The notes below the pieces were generated by a model. It made no database searches. It was not told the origin of the DNA and worked only from the letters and a program-made list of their open reading frames with translations. From the NCBI RefSeq assembly GCF_016598475.1, contig NZ_JAEMUX010000029.1, forward strand, positions 1 to 64,000: DNA of 64,000 nt. Direction: 5' to 3'. Within the stretch, counting starts at the first letter, position 1; the number at the start of each line of letters is the position of its first letter. The translations under genes and the position numbers were made by a program. The stretch comes from Streptomyces adelaidensis. Its GTDB lineage: Bacteria > Actinomycetota > Actinomycetes > Streptomycetales > Streptomycetaceae. Below are positions 1 to 8,049 of the stretch, piece by piece.

Positions 1-415
1 GGTCGCGGCCTCAGCTGTCGTCACGGACGAGCTGGGCCGCATCCTGCTCCAACGCCGACGGGACAACGACCTATGGGCACTGCCCGGCGGCGGCATGGAC
101 CTCACGGACTCACTACCCGGCACGGCCGTACGCGAGGTCAAGGAAGAGACCGGCCTGAATGTCGAGATCACCGGCCTGGTCGGCACCTACACCGACCCCA
201 AACACATCATCGCCTACACCGACGGCGAAGTCCGCAGACAGTTCAACATCTGCTTCACCGCCCGCATCATCGGCGGCCACCTCGAAATCTCCGACGAGTC
301 CACGGAACTACGCTTCGTACCGCCCGCAGAGCTGGACGAACTCCCCATGCACCACACCCAACAGCTCCGACTTCAACACTTCCTGGAGCATCGTGAGCGG
401 CCCTATCTCGGTTGA
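1..415 (+). CDS. Nudix hydrolase, 5' end outside window
   Basis: The open frame runs in from before base 1 (reading from base 2: VAASAVVTDELGRILLQRRR) and ends at 413-415. A Nudix box is clear around bases 86-160, GGGMDLTDS...AVREVKEETGL, with the REVKEE metal-binding glutamates intact. The glutamate that normally follows GX5 is an aspartate (G-GMDLT-D). Nudix enzymes hydrolyse nucleoside diphosphates linked to another moiety; the substrate cannot be read from sequence. The ATG at 95 lies inside the box and is not the real start. Strongly Streptomyces-like codon use. Confidence 0.85.
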   Translation, partial: VAASAVVTDELGRILLQRRRDNDLWALPGGGMDLTDSLPGTAVREVKEETGLNVEITGLVGTYTDPKHIIAYTDGEVRRQFNICFTARIIGGHLEISDESTELRFVPPAELDELPMHHTQQLRLQHFLEHRERPYLG

Positions 416-1076
416 GAGCGGGGAGGGTCATCGGAAGCGCCTACGGACGAGAGAACGGCACCGCCGGCGGAACCGTATCCGGTCCACGCCGTCTCGCTTG
501 TTTCCAGGCCCAGCGCGATGGGGTCGCCAACTTAACTGCACTCGTGCGGAAGGGATTTCGTCGAGGCTGCCTTCGAGGCAGCGCAACGGGCACTGCCAAC
601 GCTGCAATGCGTGCTGCACAGGCCCCAGCGGACCGACTGAGTTACAAACTTTCTCTACTGGTTCAAGGCGGCTCGCTCCGCTCCCCGCGCGCGGCCCGGC
701 CCCGGCCGGGCCTGCGCTCCAGTCTCCGCCCCGCTCCAACCCGGCCGACGCCCGTGCCGCGCGCACAGCAAACAGCCGCCTGATGCGAGAGAAGGGGTAC
801 ATCGCGGCTGGGCAGCCGCCAGGCGTCGCTACGCCGCCTATGCGACTCCTGCAACCAGGTACCCCAGCGGAACGAGCAGGTCAAAAGACCACTCAGCTGC
901 CACCAACAGCGCCCAAGTCGGAGCGAGGTTGCGGCCGTGACGAATCCGAAATGCGTGGCTGAGGCCGGCACGGGGTTGCTGGAGACACACGTGACGAGTG
1001 TGCGTTCGACCCACCCGCCGCCCTGGCTGACTTTCGGTGGCTCAGGTCAGAACAACGGTTGAAAGACTGATTGCGC
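416..1076. other. gene-free stretch with two hairpins
   Basis: No convincing gene in either strand; the open frames here are shadows with biased composition. It holds a perfect 6-bp hairpin (GCTGCC, 566-571; GGCAGC, 577-582) and a longer GC-rich palindrome near 693-713 (GGCCCGGCC-cc-GGCCGGGCC). The stretch separates the GC-rich Nudix gene from the AT-richer operon and may be junk at the edge of an inserted segment. Confidence 0.5.
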
Positions 1077-1493
1077 TCAATAAACGCGCACTGACGCCTC
1101 CGCCAGCGCGTCACCAACCCGCGCCCTCAATGCCTTGTCATCGGGCCTAGGCTTCTCGCCTCTAATGAGCGCGTGGGCAAAGCCAGCCGGAGGATCATCT
1201 ACGGGATCATAAATAATCCCGACACCATGAGATCGAGGAACAGCGGCAAGAAAAGAAAAGACCATCTGCCCAGGCTTCTTTATTACAGACTCAGGGCCCA
1301 GGCCGTTCTCATCTAGCAAGGATTTCCGGTGGACCGATATACCGTCACTGTCGAACTGGAAAGCAGCACGACTCGGCTTCCTATCTCCACTGATGAGGTC
1401 CGCAGTGAGGAAATTTGGAACATCCGGAACCCGGCGATAGATGACTTCCTCGTCCAGAATAGACGCGTCATCCCACGTGGACGAACTCTCCAA
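1077..1493 (-). CDS. conserved hypothetical protein, third gene of TIGR04255 operon
   Basis: Encodes 138 residues beginning at a TTG (1493-1491) with a purine-rich AGGGGGG Shine-Dalgarno a short distance upstream. The N-terminal part (EEVIYRRVPDVPNFL... SRAAFQFDSDGISVHRKSLL) resembles small proteins seen beside TIGR04255-type or effector genes; the C-terminal half is rich in charged residues (GEKPRPDDKALRARVGDAL). No membrane segment or signal peptide. It follows the 195-residue gene after about 31 bases and is very probably co-transcribed. Base composition is clearly poorer in G+C than the chromosomal genes, pointing to transfer. Function unknown; I infer only that it works with its two partners. 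Confidence 0.65.
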   Translation of the reverse strand: MESSSTWDDASILDEEVIYRRVPDVPNFLTADLISGDRKPSRAAFQFDSDGISVHRKSLLDENGLGPESVIKKPGQMVFSFLAAVPRSHGVGIIYDPVDDPPAGFAHALIRGEKPRPDDKALRARVGDALAEASVRVY

Positions 1494-1524
1494 GGCCAGT
1501 ATCCCCCCTCCCGCTCAGGCCACT

Positions 1525-2112
1525 TCAGACAAACAGTCTCTTCCACGCGGGATTGCTGGCCCAGACCCTGAGCGAAAGGTCCTTAAGTGCGCGTCGAGTG
1601 TCGACGGCGATCCCCTTTTCCCCTAGGTGACCGTCGATCCTAAGGTCACCGTCAACGTTGACTGCGTAGACATAGGGAGCCTCGCCAGGGGTAAATTCGA
1701 TTTCCAGACGCTCTTTACCTGCGCGCCACTCAGCCAAAACACCACCCTCGGATGTAGGCGTCAGGAATGGGTAAACACTGCGACTGTCTGTCAAGTGGTC
1801 GAGGATGCGATAGACCTGGTGCGTTACACCTTGAGAGACAGAGTCAGCGTGTCCTCCATCCCAGCCCACCTCAAGCGAACGAAGTTCCTGGAGCTTAGAG
1901 CTGATGTACATCTGCAGCTCTAGTTTTGTAGATGCGCCGAGCGGCTGCAAGAAGTGGGAAGCGCTTTCACCAGCGAGATGAGAAGCAAATTTCCGGATAA
2001 CCCACATCCCAGCAGGCGCAGAACGCCTAGAGGGTCGCGCAAAATCCTGCGGTAAGTCGAGAGACGATGTGCATCGCCCAACACCGGCAGCCGAAACACT
2101 CCAGACATTCAT
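1525..2112 (-). CDS. conserved hypothetical protein, second gene of TIGR04255 operon
   Basis: Encodes about 195 residues if translation begins at the ATG at 2112-2110, which overlaps the TAA of the upstream gene (TAATG) and sits just after a strong GGGGGAGAAG ribosome site. An in-frame ATG five codons earlier (2127) is less likely because it lies inside that ribosome site. The middle carries SLEVGWDGGHADSVSQ and a later TPTSEGGVLAEWRAGKERLEIEF strand-rich segment, a pattern seen in small uncharacterised proteins (GWDG...PTxxGGVxxEW). No catalytic motif is obvious. The overlap implies translational coupling and probably a 1:1 complex with the TIGR04255 protein. AT-richer than neighbours. Confidence 0.7.
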   Translation of the reverse strand: MNVWSVSAAGVGRCTSSLDLPQDFARPSRRSAPAGMWVIRKFASHLAGESASHFLQPLGASTKLELQMYISSKLQELRSLEVGWDGGHADSVSQGVTHQVYRILDHLTDSRSVYPFLTPTSEGGVLAEWRAGKERLEIEFTPGEAPYVYAVNVDGDLRIDGHLGEKGIAVDTRRALKDLSLRVWASNPAWKRLFV

Positions 2113-2903
2113 TACTTCTCCCCCCATTCGCGTCGCATGCGCTCGCTAGTCACCTTTCCAAAGACGCTAGTTACCACATCATGCGCCTCTTCAAGGGCAC
2201 CCCAGAAGTCGGATCCAGATTCGACGTCCGCTTCTGCACTCAGTGTGAGGTTTGAGCTGTCGGGGATTTCCTCCTCGGCACTCTCCCCTACCGCCGAGTC
2301 GACCCCCACCAGCACCCCGATGTTAGGGTGATCTTCGTAATCACAGTAATGCACCCTGAACCCGGAATAGTCAGGCTTACCAAAGGGGAAAGAGCTTTCC
2401 CTATTCCATCCGGTCAGCACGCCGGCCATGGCCTCGTGTGCTGCGATCCCCAGCAAGTTATTGCTGTACTCAACCGAAATGCGCTTGACCTCTGGGATCT
2501 CGCCGACCGCTTCATGAGATAGCTTACTAAATCGCTCCAGCTTCTCACTTAGCTCAGACTTCAAGGTATCAAAACCTGGATATCCGTCACTTTCGGGCTC
2601 GAAAATCCAGGCCAGAATGAAGCGGTCATGCTGGAATCGGATCCGTCGATCACCGCTCTCTGTGGCGAATACACACAGCGGCATGGGCCACGAAAGCCCG
2701 GACTGCACAAACTGCACAGAGTCCGGCTCTTGCGGGCCCCACGACGGAAGCGGAGTCAACTCCTGAAGCTCGGGGTATTGGTGACGCCACTCAACGCGCA
2801 GCGGCGCCAGATCAAGCGTTCGAAGCTTCGCAAGTGGCTGCAGGAAAACACTCAGAACCACCGACCGCACTGGCGGTCGAGCAAAGCTCAGCTTCTTCGC
2901 CAT
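2112..2903 (-). CDS. TIGR04255 family protein
   Basis: 263 residues, ATG start at 2903 preceded by AAGGGGG. The N-terminus (PPVRSVVLSVFLQPLAKL...HQYPELQELTPLP) followed by RRIRFQHDRFILAWIFEPESDGYPGFDTL matches my memory of the sporadically distributed TIGR04255 family, whose biochemical role is not established but which often sits in mobile islands next to small partner genes. The C-terminal 60 residues are acidic and serine-rich. First gene of a three-gene minus-strand operon; the promoter should lie in 2904-3035, where nested inverted repeats occur. Base composition and codon use (many A/T third positions) differ from flanking Streptomyces genes. Soluble, cytoplasmic by appearance. Confidence 0.75.
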   Translation of the reverse strand: MAKKLSFARPPVRSVVLSVFLQPLAKLRTLDLAPLRVEWRHQYPELQELTPLPSWGPQEPDSVQFVQSGLSWPMPLCVFATESGDRRIRFQHDRFILAWIFEPESDGYPGFDTLKSELSEKLERFSKLSHEAVGEIPEVKRISVEYSNNLLGIAAHEAMAGVLTGWNRESSFPFGKPDYSGFRVHYCDYEDHPNIGVLVGVDSAVGESAEEEIPDSSNLTLSAEADVESGSDFWGALEEAHDVVTSVFGKVTSERMRREWGEK

Positions 2904-3345
2904 CGCGACACCCCCTTGTCCAGGTTACCCACATCAACTACGCAACTAACAGCGTTTGTACTCAGCCCGTTACTGAGGGAGGTTAACTATGTCCACTGTT
3001 GCACAGTTTGACATAGTATGCAGTGGACTAGTCCACAAACCTCGGTCGCCGCGACCCTACTAAGCAAGCCTGTGTCACCGCTGGCGGTTGTTGAAGAGAG
3101 AAATGATCTCGCAACATGTAGCACCTGCGTGTACTTGTCGGGAAGACGTCAGCTTGGCCGACTTCGTACACGCAGCGTCACAGCACTGCAGGTCGAGAGA
3201 GCAAAGGGACAGCCCCCTTCACACACCAGAGCTCCGCACCAGCGTCAAACTCAGGTGGGACGAGGCACACGCCCGTTTGATTATTCGGCGCACTCGCCAT
3301 CGTGGCTGGCTGTCGTCGGCTGAGGCTCAGGCCCTCACGTCGTGG
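2904..3345. promoter_or_regulatory. intergenic region with nested inverted repeats upstream of TIGR04255 operon
   Basis: ACTATGTC (2986-2993) is mirrored by GACATAGT (3010-3017); GTCCACTG (2991-2998) is mirrored by CAGTGGAC (3021-3028); TGGACTAGTCCA (3024-3035) is itself a perfect palindrome. Three interlocking dyads within 50 bases, about 80-130 bases upstream of the minus-strand operon, look like an operator. No regulator gene is adjacent. The remainder (3036-3345) holds no gene I would support. Confidence 0.5.
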
Positions 3346-3558
3346 CTACGCGCCCTGGATACCCCGCTTCAGGAGTTCGTCATCGACAGCGTGAAGCCGC
3401 TCACGCCATCCCCGTGCAGCCTTGGGGCTACGACCCATGCCACGCGCCGCAGCACCCTCAGCCCGCTGAGCGGCCAAGGCCCGGCCCTCCCGCAGCTGCT
3501 CGACAGAGAGGCCAGCCAGATCGGCGTACCAGTTGCCGTAGAGCTTCCAACGACTCAT
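3346..3558 (-). CDS. small hypothetical helical protein
   Basis: 70 residues from the ATG at 3558-3556 (MSRWKLYGNWYADL) with a weak AGGA a few bases upstream; the frame stays open further upstream but that part looks non-coding. The body (LSVEQLREGRALAAQRAEGA...AARGWRERLHAVDDELLKRG) is charged and predicted helical, typical of small proteins on actinobacterial mobile elements. No signal peptide, membrane segment or known motif. It stands alone between AT-rich DNA and a gene-poor stretch. Function unknown. Confidence 0.5.
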   Translation of the reverse strand: MSRWKLYGNWYADLAGLSVEQLREGRALAAQRAEGAAARGMGRSPKAARGWRERLHAVDDELLKRGIQGA

Positions 3559-3865
3559 AGTCCTAGGGTGCCGAGAGCCACGACCCGGCCGCACACCAAT
3601 TTCGGGCACCTGTGCTACATCCTCAAGATCTGAGGCTGTAGCACCTGCGGTGGCCTGTTGCCCGACCGCACCACAAGCGCACCAGATCGAGCGGGGAACA
3701 GCGGGGAATCACGGTGAAAGCACCCGAGCCTGACGAGGCCGCAGCCTAGCCGTTCGCCCAGGTCAGCGATGCAACGGGCCCCGAATGATCGCAGCTTCCC
3801 AAGCTGAGAGCGCGAGGCCATTGCTCGTTGCCCATCCTGGGGACCCATGGCCGCCGGAACTCACA
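3559..3865. other. gene-free stretch
   Basis: About 300 bases without a supportable gene. The minus-strand frame at 3615-3848 has an unusual cysteine-rich composition and no ribosome site, so I treat it as noise. Confidence 0.5.
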
Positions 3866-4507
3866 TCACCCGACTACGGGGGGAGGCAGCGTGCCGGCGC
3901 TGTTGCGCTCGGCGCGGCGCCGAAACCGGTCCTCCTCCTGGGCCTCCGCGATGGCCTCCCACTCGTCCCGCTTGGCCTGCATGGATTCCCGAGCCTCCCA
4001 GAAGGCGTGGTTCGGTTCGGGCAGTACCTCTTCCCTCTGCCACGCTCCTACGCACTCCACAGCATGGGCAATCACCCCGCGCAGCACTCCAGAACAGGAG
4101 CGGCCGTGGAAGGCATACACCAGCCCACTGTCCCACTCCTCCAGCAGGTTCATAGTCTCGTTGAGGCGGTGGCGCAGCTTCTTGTCCCGGATGACTCCGC
4201 TGGCCAACCGGGCTGGCGCAATGAAGTCTTGCAGTTTCTCATCCCACGCCTGTCGTGCCGCCGTGACGGCGGCGGTCGCCCCGGCGTCCATCCCCGGCTC
4301 CCATTCGCCTGGGATCTCCCGGACATGCTTCTGGAGATCACCAAAGGTCTCGGCCAATGTGGTTACGGCTTGGTCCTGCTTGGCCTGGAGGCGGGCCAAG
4401 CGGGCATCGGCCAGTGCCTTAGCCTGCGCCCGGTGTGTACCGAGGTATGACAATCCCGCACCCACCAGGGCGCCAACGAGTCCGGAGACGGGTGAGATCC
4501 AGTCCAT
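3866..4507 (-). CDS. membrane-anchored coiled-coil hypothetical protein
   Basis: 213 residues starting at MDWISPVSGL (ATG at 4507). Residues 5-23 (SPVSGLVGALVGAGLSYLG) form one glycine-rich membrane segment, followed directly by an alanine/arginine/lysine-rich helix (THRAQAKALADARLARLQAKQ) likely to be coiled coil; the rest is charged and soluble. The open frame extends upstream to 4711 but that part reads like non-coding sequence. The topology suggests a short N-terminal anchor with a cytoplasmic helical body. No known domain; often such proteins accompany integrated elements. Confidence 0.65.
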   Translation of the reverse strand: MDWISPVSGLVGALVGAGLSYLGTHRAQAKALADARLARLQAKQDQAVTTLAETFGDLQKHVREIPGEWEPGMDAGATAAVTAARQAWDEKLQDFIAPARLASGVIRDKKLRHRLNETMNLLEEWDSGLVYAFHGRSCSGVLRGVIAHAVECVGAWQREEVLPEPNHAFWEARESMQAKRDEWEAIAEAQEEDRFRRRAERNSAGTLPPPVVG

Positions 4508-4682
4508 GGCCGCCAGTCTGCTGGATGGTCTATTGCTCTGGCAGCGTGTCTCCCACAAACGAGGAGCAGTACCGGGTGAGTGTCTAACCGCGTGACAACG
4601 CCCACGAACAGCAGCGAACGCCTGCGAACCGTCAGAGCAGGTGAGAGGCGCACCAGCACAAGGCAGCGCCCCCGCCCAAGTT

Positions 4683-4712
4683 GCTTCGGGACGAAGAGGG
4701 CGTGGGTTCACG
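4683..4712 (+). other. possible tRNA-derived fragment (att-like)
   Basis: The bases from 4684 resemble the 3' half of a tRNA: an anticodon-loop-like TTCGGGA, then a stem-like segment, then GTGGGTTCA like the start of a T-arm. The 5' half and the acceptor end are absent, so this is not a functional tRNA. Fragments of this kind can be attachment-site remnants of integrative elements. Weak call based on resemblance only. Confidence 0.2.
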
Positions 4713-4714
4713 TA

Positions 4715-4975
4715 TCAGCGTAGAGGCTTCCTGCGCAGCTTGGGGAGGGACTTGGCGGGACCGAACTGCCAGTCGAGACGGCTGCCAGGATTCTTTTCGA
4801 TCTTCAGCATGACCGACTGGGAAGCGGAGAACTTGAGGACGAGTCCGGCGCGGAACCTTCCATCTGCTTGCCTGTCCCAGACAAGATCACTGTTTGTCCT
4901 GGCCCACACCGCCGCGTCCACGAACCGGGAGAGCAAGGGTGGTAGCTCGGCGTCCTTCTTCTTGTCCTCGTCCAT
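4715..4975 (-). CDS. small hypothetical protein
   Basis: 86 residues from MDEDKKKDAELPPLLSRF; the ATG at 4975 is preceded by a strong GGGGGAAGAG. The sequence continues with a tryptophan/aspartate-rich middle (VWARTNSDLVWDRQADGRF) and a basic C-terminus (KSLPKLRRKPLR). No membrane segment, signal or recognised domain. It is separate from its neighbours; a perfect 9-bp hairpin lies about 160 bases upstream. Function unknown. Confidence 0.6.
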   Translation of the reverse strand: MDEDKKKDAELPPLLSRFVDAAVWARTNSDLVWDRQADGRFRAGLVLKFSASQSVMLKIEKNPGSRLDWQFGPAKSLPKLRRKPLR

Positions 4976-5302
4976 CAACTCTTCCCCCACGCTTCTGAAA
5001 AATCGGCACCTTGACGATCTCAACGTTCGTACGTCTCTCGGCCTCCAGCTCACGCTTCCTGGTCTCGGCCGCCGCGCTCGCACTCTAGGACACGACGGAC
5101 CGGACCCGCTGACGATTCGGGCAGTTCCGCTCCACCGTGGACTTATCCACGGTGCCGACGAGTTGGGCTGCCCTCCTGGTCGGCGAGCAGGAGCCTGATT
5201 GAACCGCCCCGGGTTCGGTAGAGATCTCAGATTGTGGTTGTGACCTGGGCCTTGGGGCCGCCCTTGCGGGTGCGCTCGGCCTGCCGCGAGCCGAGGAGTC
5301 TC
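4976..5302. other. gene-free stretch with hairpin and possible IS-end debris
   Basis: CACCGTGGA (5133-5141) and TCCACGGTG (5146-5154) form a perfect 9-bp hairpin with a 4-base loop. Around 5199-5220 the bases AACCGCCCCGGGTT and what follows resemble the terminal bases of some actinobacterial insertion sequences, but no transposase is present. Nothing else supportable. Confidence 0.35.
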
Positions 5303-5983
5303 TCAGCGCAGCCGGCGCGCGCGCAGCACCAGGTCGTCGGTATGGTGCGCGCCTGCGCCGCCGTCGGGTGCCAGGCGTGGCCGTTGTTCGTCCACTTCTA
5401 CCTCCCAGTCGTCGTTGAGTAGATCGGCGACCATCGAGGGCCAGACGTAGTCAGCCGGGTCGAAGCCGCCCTCGTCCGCTTGCTGGGTGTCCATCCCCGC
5501 GTGGTGTACGAGCAGCAGCACGCCACTGGGCGCGACGGCCGCGAGCAGCGCTCGCTCGGCAGCGGCGTCGGGGGTGCGCAGCAAGGCCGGGTACTGGGCG
5601 GAAACCAGGTCGAAGGAGGCCGGTGGAAGCGCCGCTTCGGTGAGTTCGGCGTGCACCCAGTGCACGGTGAGGCCGGCGTCCCGCGCGTGCCCGGCCGCTC
5701 GCTCCAGCGCCACGCCCGAGACCTCGAGCGCGGTCACGTCCCAGCCGCCGCGCGCGAGCCAGACGGCGTCCGCGCCCTCGCCGCAGCCGACGTCGAGGAC
5801 CCGCCCGGGTGTGAGCCCGGCGACCTCGGCCACGAGCGCACCGTTGGGCCGGCCGCTCCACAACTGTTGTCGGTCGGCGTACCGGTTGTCCCACTCCTCC
5901 CGCACCGCGGGGTCTCCGACGTATCCGTCGGCGGGCGAGGGGATGTCGGACGCGGGTGATCCTGCTGCGATGTTGTCGGTCAC
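5303..5983 (-). CDS. class I SAM-dependent methyltransferase
   Basis: 226 residues if started at the GTG at 5983 (VTDNIAAGSP); an upstream ATG at 6127 adds a 48-residue low-quality tail and is less likely. Glycine-rich SAM-binding motif I is VLDVGCGEGADAVWLARGG, followed by the acidic end of beta-2 (VTALEVSG) and a motif-IV-like FDLVSAQYPALL. The WDNRYADRQQLWSGRPN opening is typical of TehB/thiopurine-like small-molecule methyltransferases. Cytoplasmic; acceptor unknown. Stands as a single minus-strand gene. Confidence 0.85.
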   Translation of the reverse strand: MTDNIAAGSPASDIPSPADGYVGDPAVREEWDNRYADRQQLWSGRPNGALVAEVAGLTPGRVLDVGCGEGADAVWLARGGWDVTALEVSGVALERAAGHARDAGLTVHWVHAELTEAALPPASFDLVSAQYPALLRTPDAAAERALLAAVAPSGVLLLVHHAGMDTQQADEGGFDPADYVWPSMVADLLNDDWEVEVDEQRPRLAPDGGAGAHHTDDLVLRARRLR

Positions 5984-6176
5984 GGGCCCACCGTCGCCCA
6001 CCGCGTCCCGGTCTGCCACTCCTGTTGCCGGTCCGGCAAAACGACGTCCAAAAGGAGTCCAAAGAGCGTCCAAAGGGCGTCGCGAAGTTGGTCGCTTCAG
6101 CGCCGTAGTTGACCCGGTTGAACACATGGCCGCGACTCCGCAGGACGACTGACCCGAGCGGAGTTCGGTCCGCCGC

Positions 6177-6533
6177 TCAGTAGCCGGGCGGGATTCGGTC
6201 CTGCGGTCCGTCGGTCACCTCTCCCGCGCCGTCGTCCATCTGTGCCCGCTTGGCCACGGCCGGGTCGGTCGAGTCCGAGACCAGCTCCGCGATGCGCAGG
6301 ATGCACTCCCACTCCGTCAGCTTGCCTTTGATCACCACCAGGTACGACTCCTGGTCGGCGAAGCGGTACACATGGCGCCGCTTCTCGATGATGCTCTTGC
6401 TCGGCACATACGTGTGGAGGGCAGCACGGAGTGCCTCCAGTGCCTGGTCCTTCGTTTCCTGCCCACGGCAGATGAACTCGGTCCTGTACGCCTCGCCGTA
6501 GGAGTACTGCGCGATCACGACCCAGTTGCCCAT
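6177..6533 (-). CDS. conserved hypothetical protein
   Basis: 118 residues with ATG at 6533 and a GGGGGACAGG ribosome site. Opens MGNWVVIAQYSYGEAYRTEF and contains an evenly charged alpha/beta core (KSIIEKRRHVYRFADQESYLVVIKGK), a disordered tail and no membrane or export signal. It resembles small conserved Streptomyces proteins without assigned function. Separate transcription unit between the methyltransferase and the Mut7-C gene. Confidence 0.75.
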   Translation of the reverse strand: MGNWVVIAQYSYGEAYRTEFICRGQETKDQALEALRAALHTYVPSKSIIEKRRHVYRFADQESYLVVIKGKLTEWECILRIAELVSDSTDPAVAKRAQMDDGAGEVTDGPQDRIPPGY

Positions 6534-6606
6534 GCCTGTCCCCCTCGACGCCGCCGCCAGTCAGCCACAGCTCAGCCTCCGGAGCAAGAGTGATGCAGCT
6601 CCCGAC

Positions 6607-7332
6607 TCACCCCGTACGCATCCTCAACGCCTCCCGCACGATCGTCTCCAACTGCTCGTGGTGCGCGCCCTTCCAATACGCCCGCCCGCAGTCACGGCAC
6701 TGTGCGAACACGTCGTACGACCGCTCTGTCCCGCCCTCCAACCGGTCGGCGACCTCCTCCTTCGTCGCCGCCTTCAGTAGCCCGTTGCACGCAGTGCACC
6801 GACTCCACGGCCGCAACTCAGGTGCGAAGCGGCTGAGTACGTCGCGGAGTTGTTCCTCCGGCTGGGTGCTGTACACGTACGCCCCCGCCCACAGCTCCCG
6901 CCGCCGCAGCAACCCCCGGTCGCGGCTGAGCATCACCCGCTGCTGGGCGGCGGACTGCGCGGCCAGCGCCGGGTCTCCGATGTCCGTCGACTCGTACGCC
7001 GTGTCCACGCCCAACAGCCGCAAGCGCCGCGCGAGCGTGCCGAGGTGGACGTCGAGGAGGAAGCGGAGCGGGGCGCCCGGGACGAGCTGGGGGCGGGTGA
7101 CCGGGCGTACGGTCACCGACTCGCCGGCCGTCGGGACGTGTGAGACCGGTACCTCATGGCCGTCGACCACCAGCGCGCCCACCTCCGTGAGCGGCACGCC
7201 CAGGGACTCCACGACATGGCCGAGCGTGGAGACCCCGTCGGTGGTGAGGGGGGTCGCGCCGGTGCGCCGGCCGGGTGGGACGAACACGGTCAGTTCGGGG
7301 GCGACTTCGACGTGGATCTCGGGGCCGTTCAC
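6607..7332 (-). CDS. Mut7-C RNase domain protein with N-terminal ubiquitin-like domain
   Basis: 241 residues, GTG start at 7332. Residues 1-80 resemble the ubiquitin/ThiS-like fold often fused to Mut7-C (VTVRPV at its end). The C-terminal two thirds is the Mut7-C PIN-like RNase domain: FLLDVHLGTLARRLRLLGVDTAY carries the first acidic residue, VMLSRDRGLLRR the second cluster. A zinc ribbon follows: CTACNG and CRDCGRAYWKGAHHEQL. Members are predicted RNases with unknown physiological target. Monocistronic by spacing. Confidence 0.88.
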   Translation of the reverse strand: MNGPEIHVEVAPELTVFVPPGRRTGATPLTTDGVSTLGHVVESLGVPLTEVGALVVDGHEVPVSHVPTAGESVTVRPVTRPQLVPGAPLRFLLDVHLGTLARRLRLLGVDTAYESTDIGDPALAAQSAAQQRVMLSRDRGLLRRRELWAGAYVYSTQPEEQLRDVLSRFAPELRPWSRCTACNGLLKAATKEEVADRLEGGTERSYDVFAQCRDCGRAYWKGAHHEQLETIVREALRMRTG

Positions 7333-7365
7333 CTGGTCAGGATGGCATGGGGGAGGCGCCCGGGG

Positions 7366-8049
7366 TCAGGAGGTTTCCTTGGGGAGGCCGTGTTGGATGG
7401 TGGTCAGGGTGCGGTCGACGAGGTTGGCGAAGTCGTCCTGGTGGTCGTTCTCGGCCCAGTAGAGGGAGGTCTCCATCAGGCCGCCGATCAGGGACATCGC
7501 GTAGACCCGTACCTCCAGGCTGTTCGGGTCGCGGCCGGTGCGTTCGCCGATGGCGGTGCAGAGCATGCGGCCGGTGACCGACATGCTCTCCATCATCCGG
7601 GAGCGCACCGCCGGGACCTGGACCATCAGGTGGGTGCGTAGCTTTGCCACCGCCAGGTCCTCTTCGATGCCTGTGCGGACGGCCTCGCGCATCACATGGC
7701 GGATGCTGTCCGGCCAGGGTTCGTCCGCGGGGCGTGCGCGCAGTTCCTCCAGGAGGATCGGGTCGTACTCGTCGGTGAGGACGATGTCCTCCTTGGTCGG
7801 GAAGTAGCGGAAGACGGTCGACGGTGACACCTCCGCCCGGTCGGCGATCTGCTCGATCGTCGTCGCGTCGTAGCCCTGCTCCTCGACCAGGGCGTAGGTC
7901 GCGGCGCGGATCGCCTCGCGGGTCTTGATCTTCTTCCGCTCCCGGAGCCCGAGCGGGGGGCGGTCGGCGGGCGTGGAGGGGGTGGCGGGGGTGGAAGGGG
8001 TCGTGGGGGTGGTGGGGCGTGCGGCCGTCATTCCGTCATTGTCGGGCAT
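7366..8049 (-). CDS. TetR family transcriptional regulator
   Basis: 227 residues from the ATG at 8049 (MPDNDGMTAARP); the ATG at 8031 is an equally possible start. After a Pro/Thr-rich leader (TTPTTPSTPATPSTPADR) comes the TetR helix-turn-helix TIEQIADRAEVSPSTVFRYFPTKEDIVL and an all-helical ligand domain. The start overlaps the stop of the upstream exporter gene, so the two are translationally coupled and the regulator most likely represses its own transporter operon in response to an exported drug. The direct repeats at 9690-9713 are the natural candidate operator. Confidence 0.9.
   Translation of the reverse strand: MPDNDGMTAARPTTPTTPSTPATPSTPADRPPLGLRERKKIKTREAIRAATYALVEEQGYDATTIEQIADRAEVSPSTVFRYFPTKEDIVLTDEYDPILLEELRARPADEPWPDSIRHVMREAVRTGIEEDLAVAKLRTHLMVQVPAVRSRMMESMSVTGRMLCTAIGERTGRDPNSLEVRVYAMSLIGGLMETSLYWAENDHQDDFANLVDRTLTTIQHGLPKETS

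Noticed and set aside
412..783. 123-residue plus-strand frame after the Nudix gene
   Set aside because: Arg/Ala/Pro-rich with no domain, and crossed by two hairpins.
3088..3633. 181-residue plus-strand frame
   Set aside because: No ribosome site, mixed composition, and it overlaps a more gene-like minus-strand frame.
4683..4712. intact tRNA gene
   Set aside because: Only an anticodon-loop and T-arm-like part is visible; no D-arm, acceptor stem pairing or 3' half of the T-stem.
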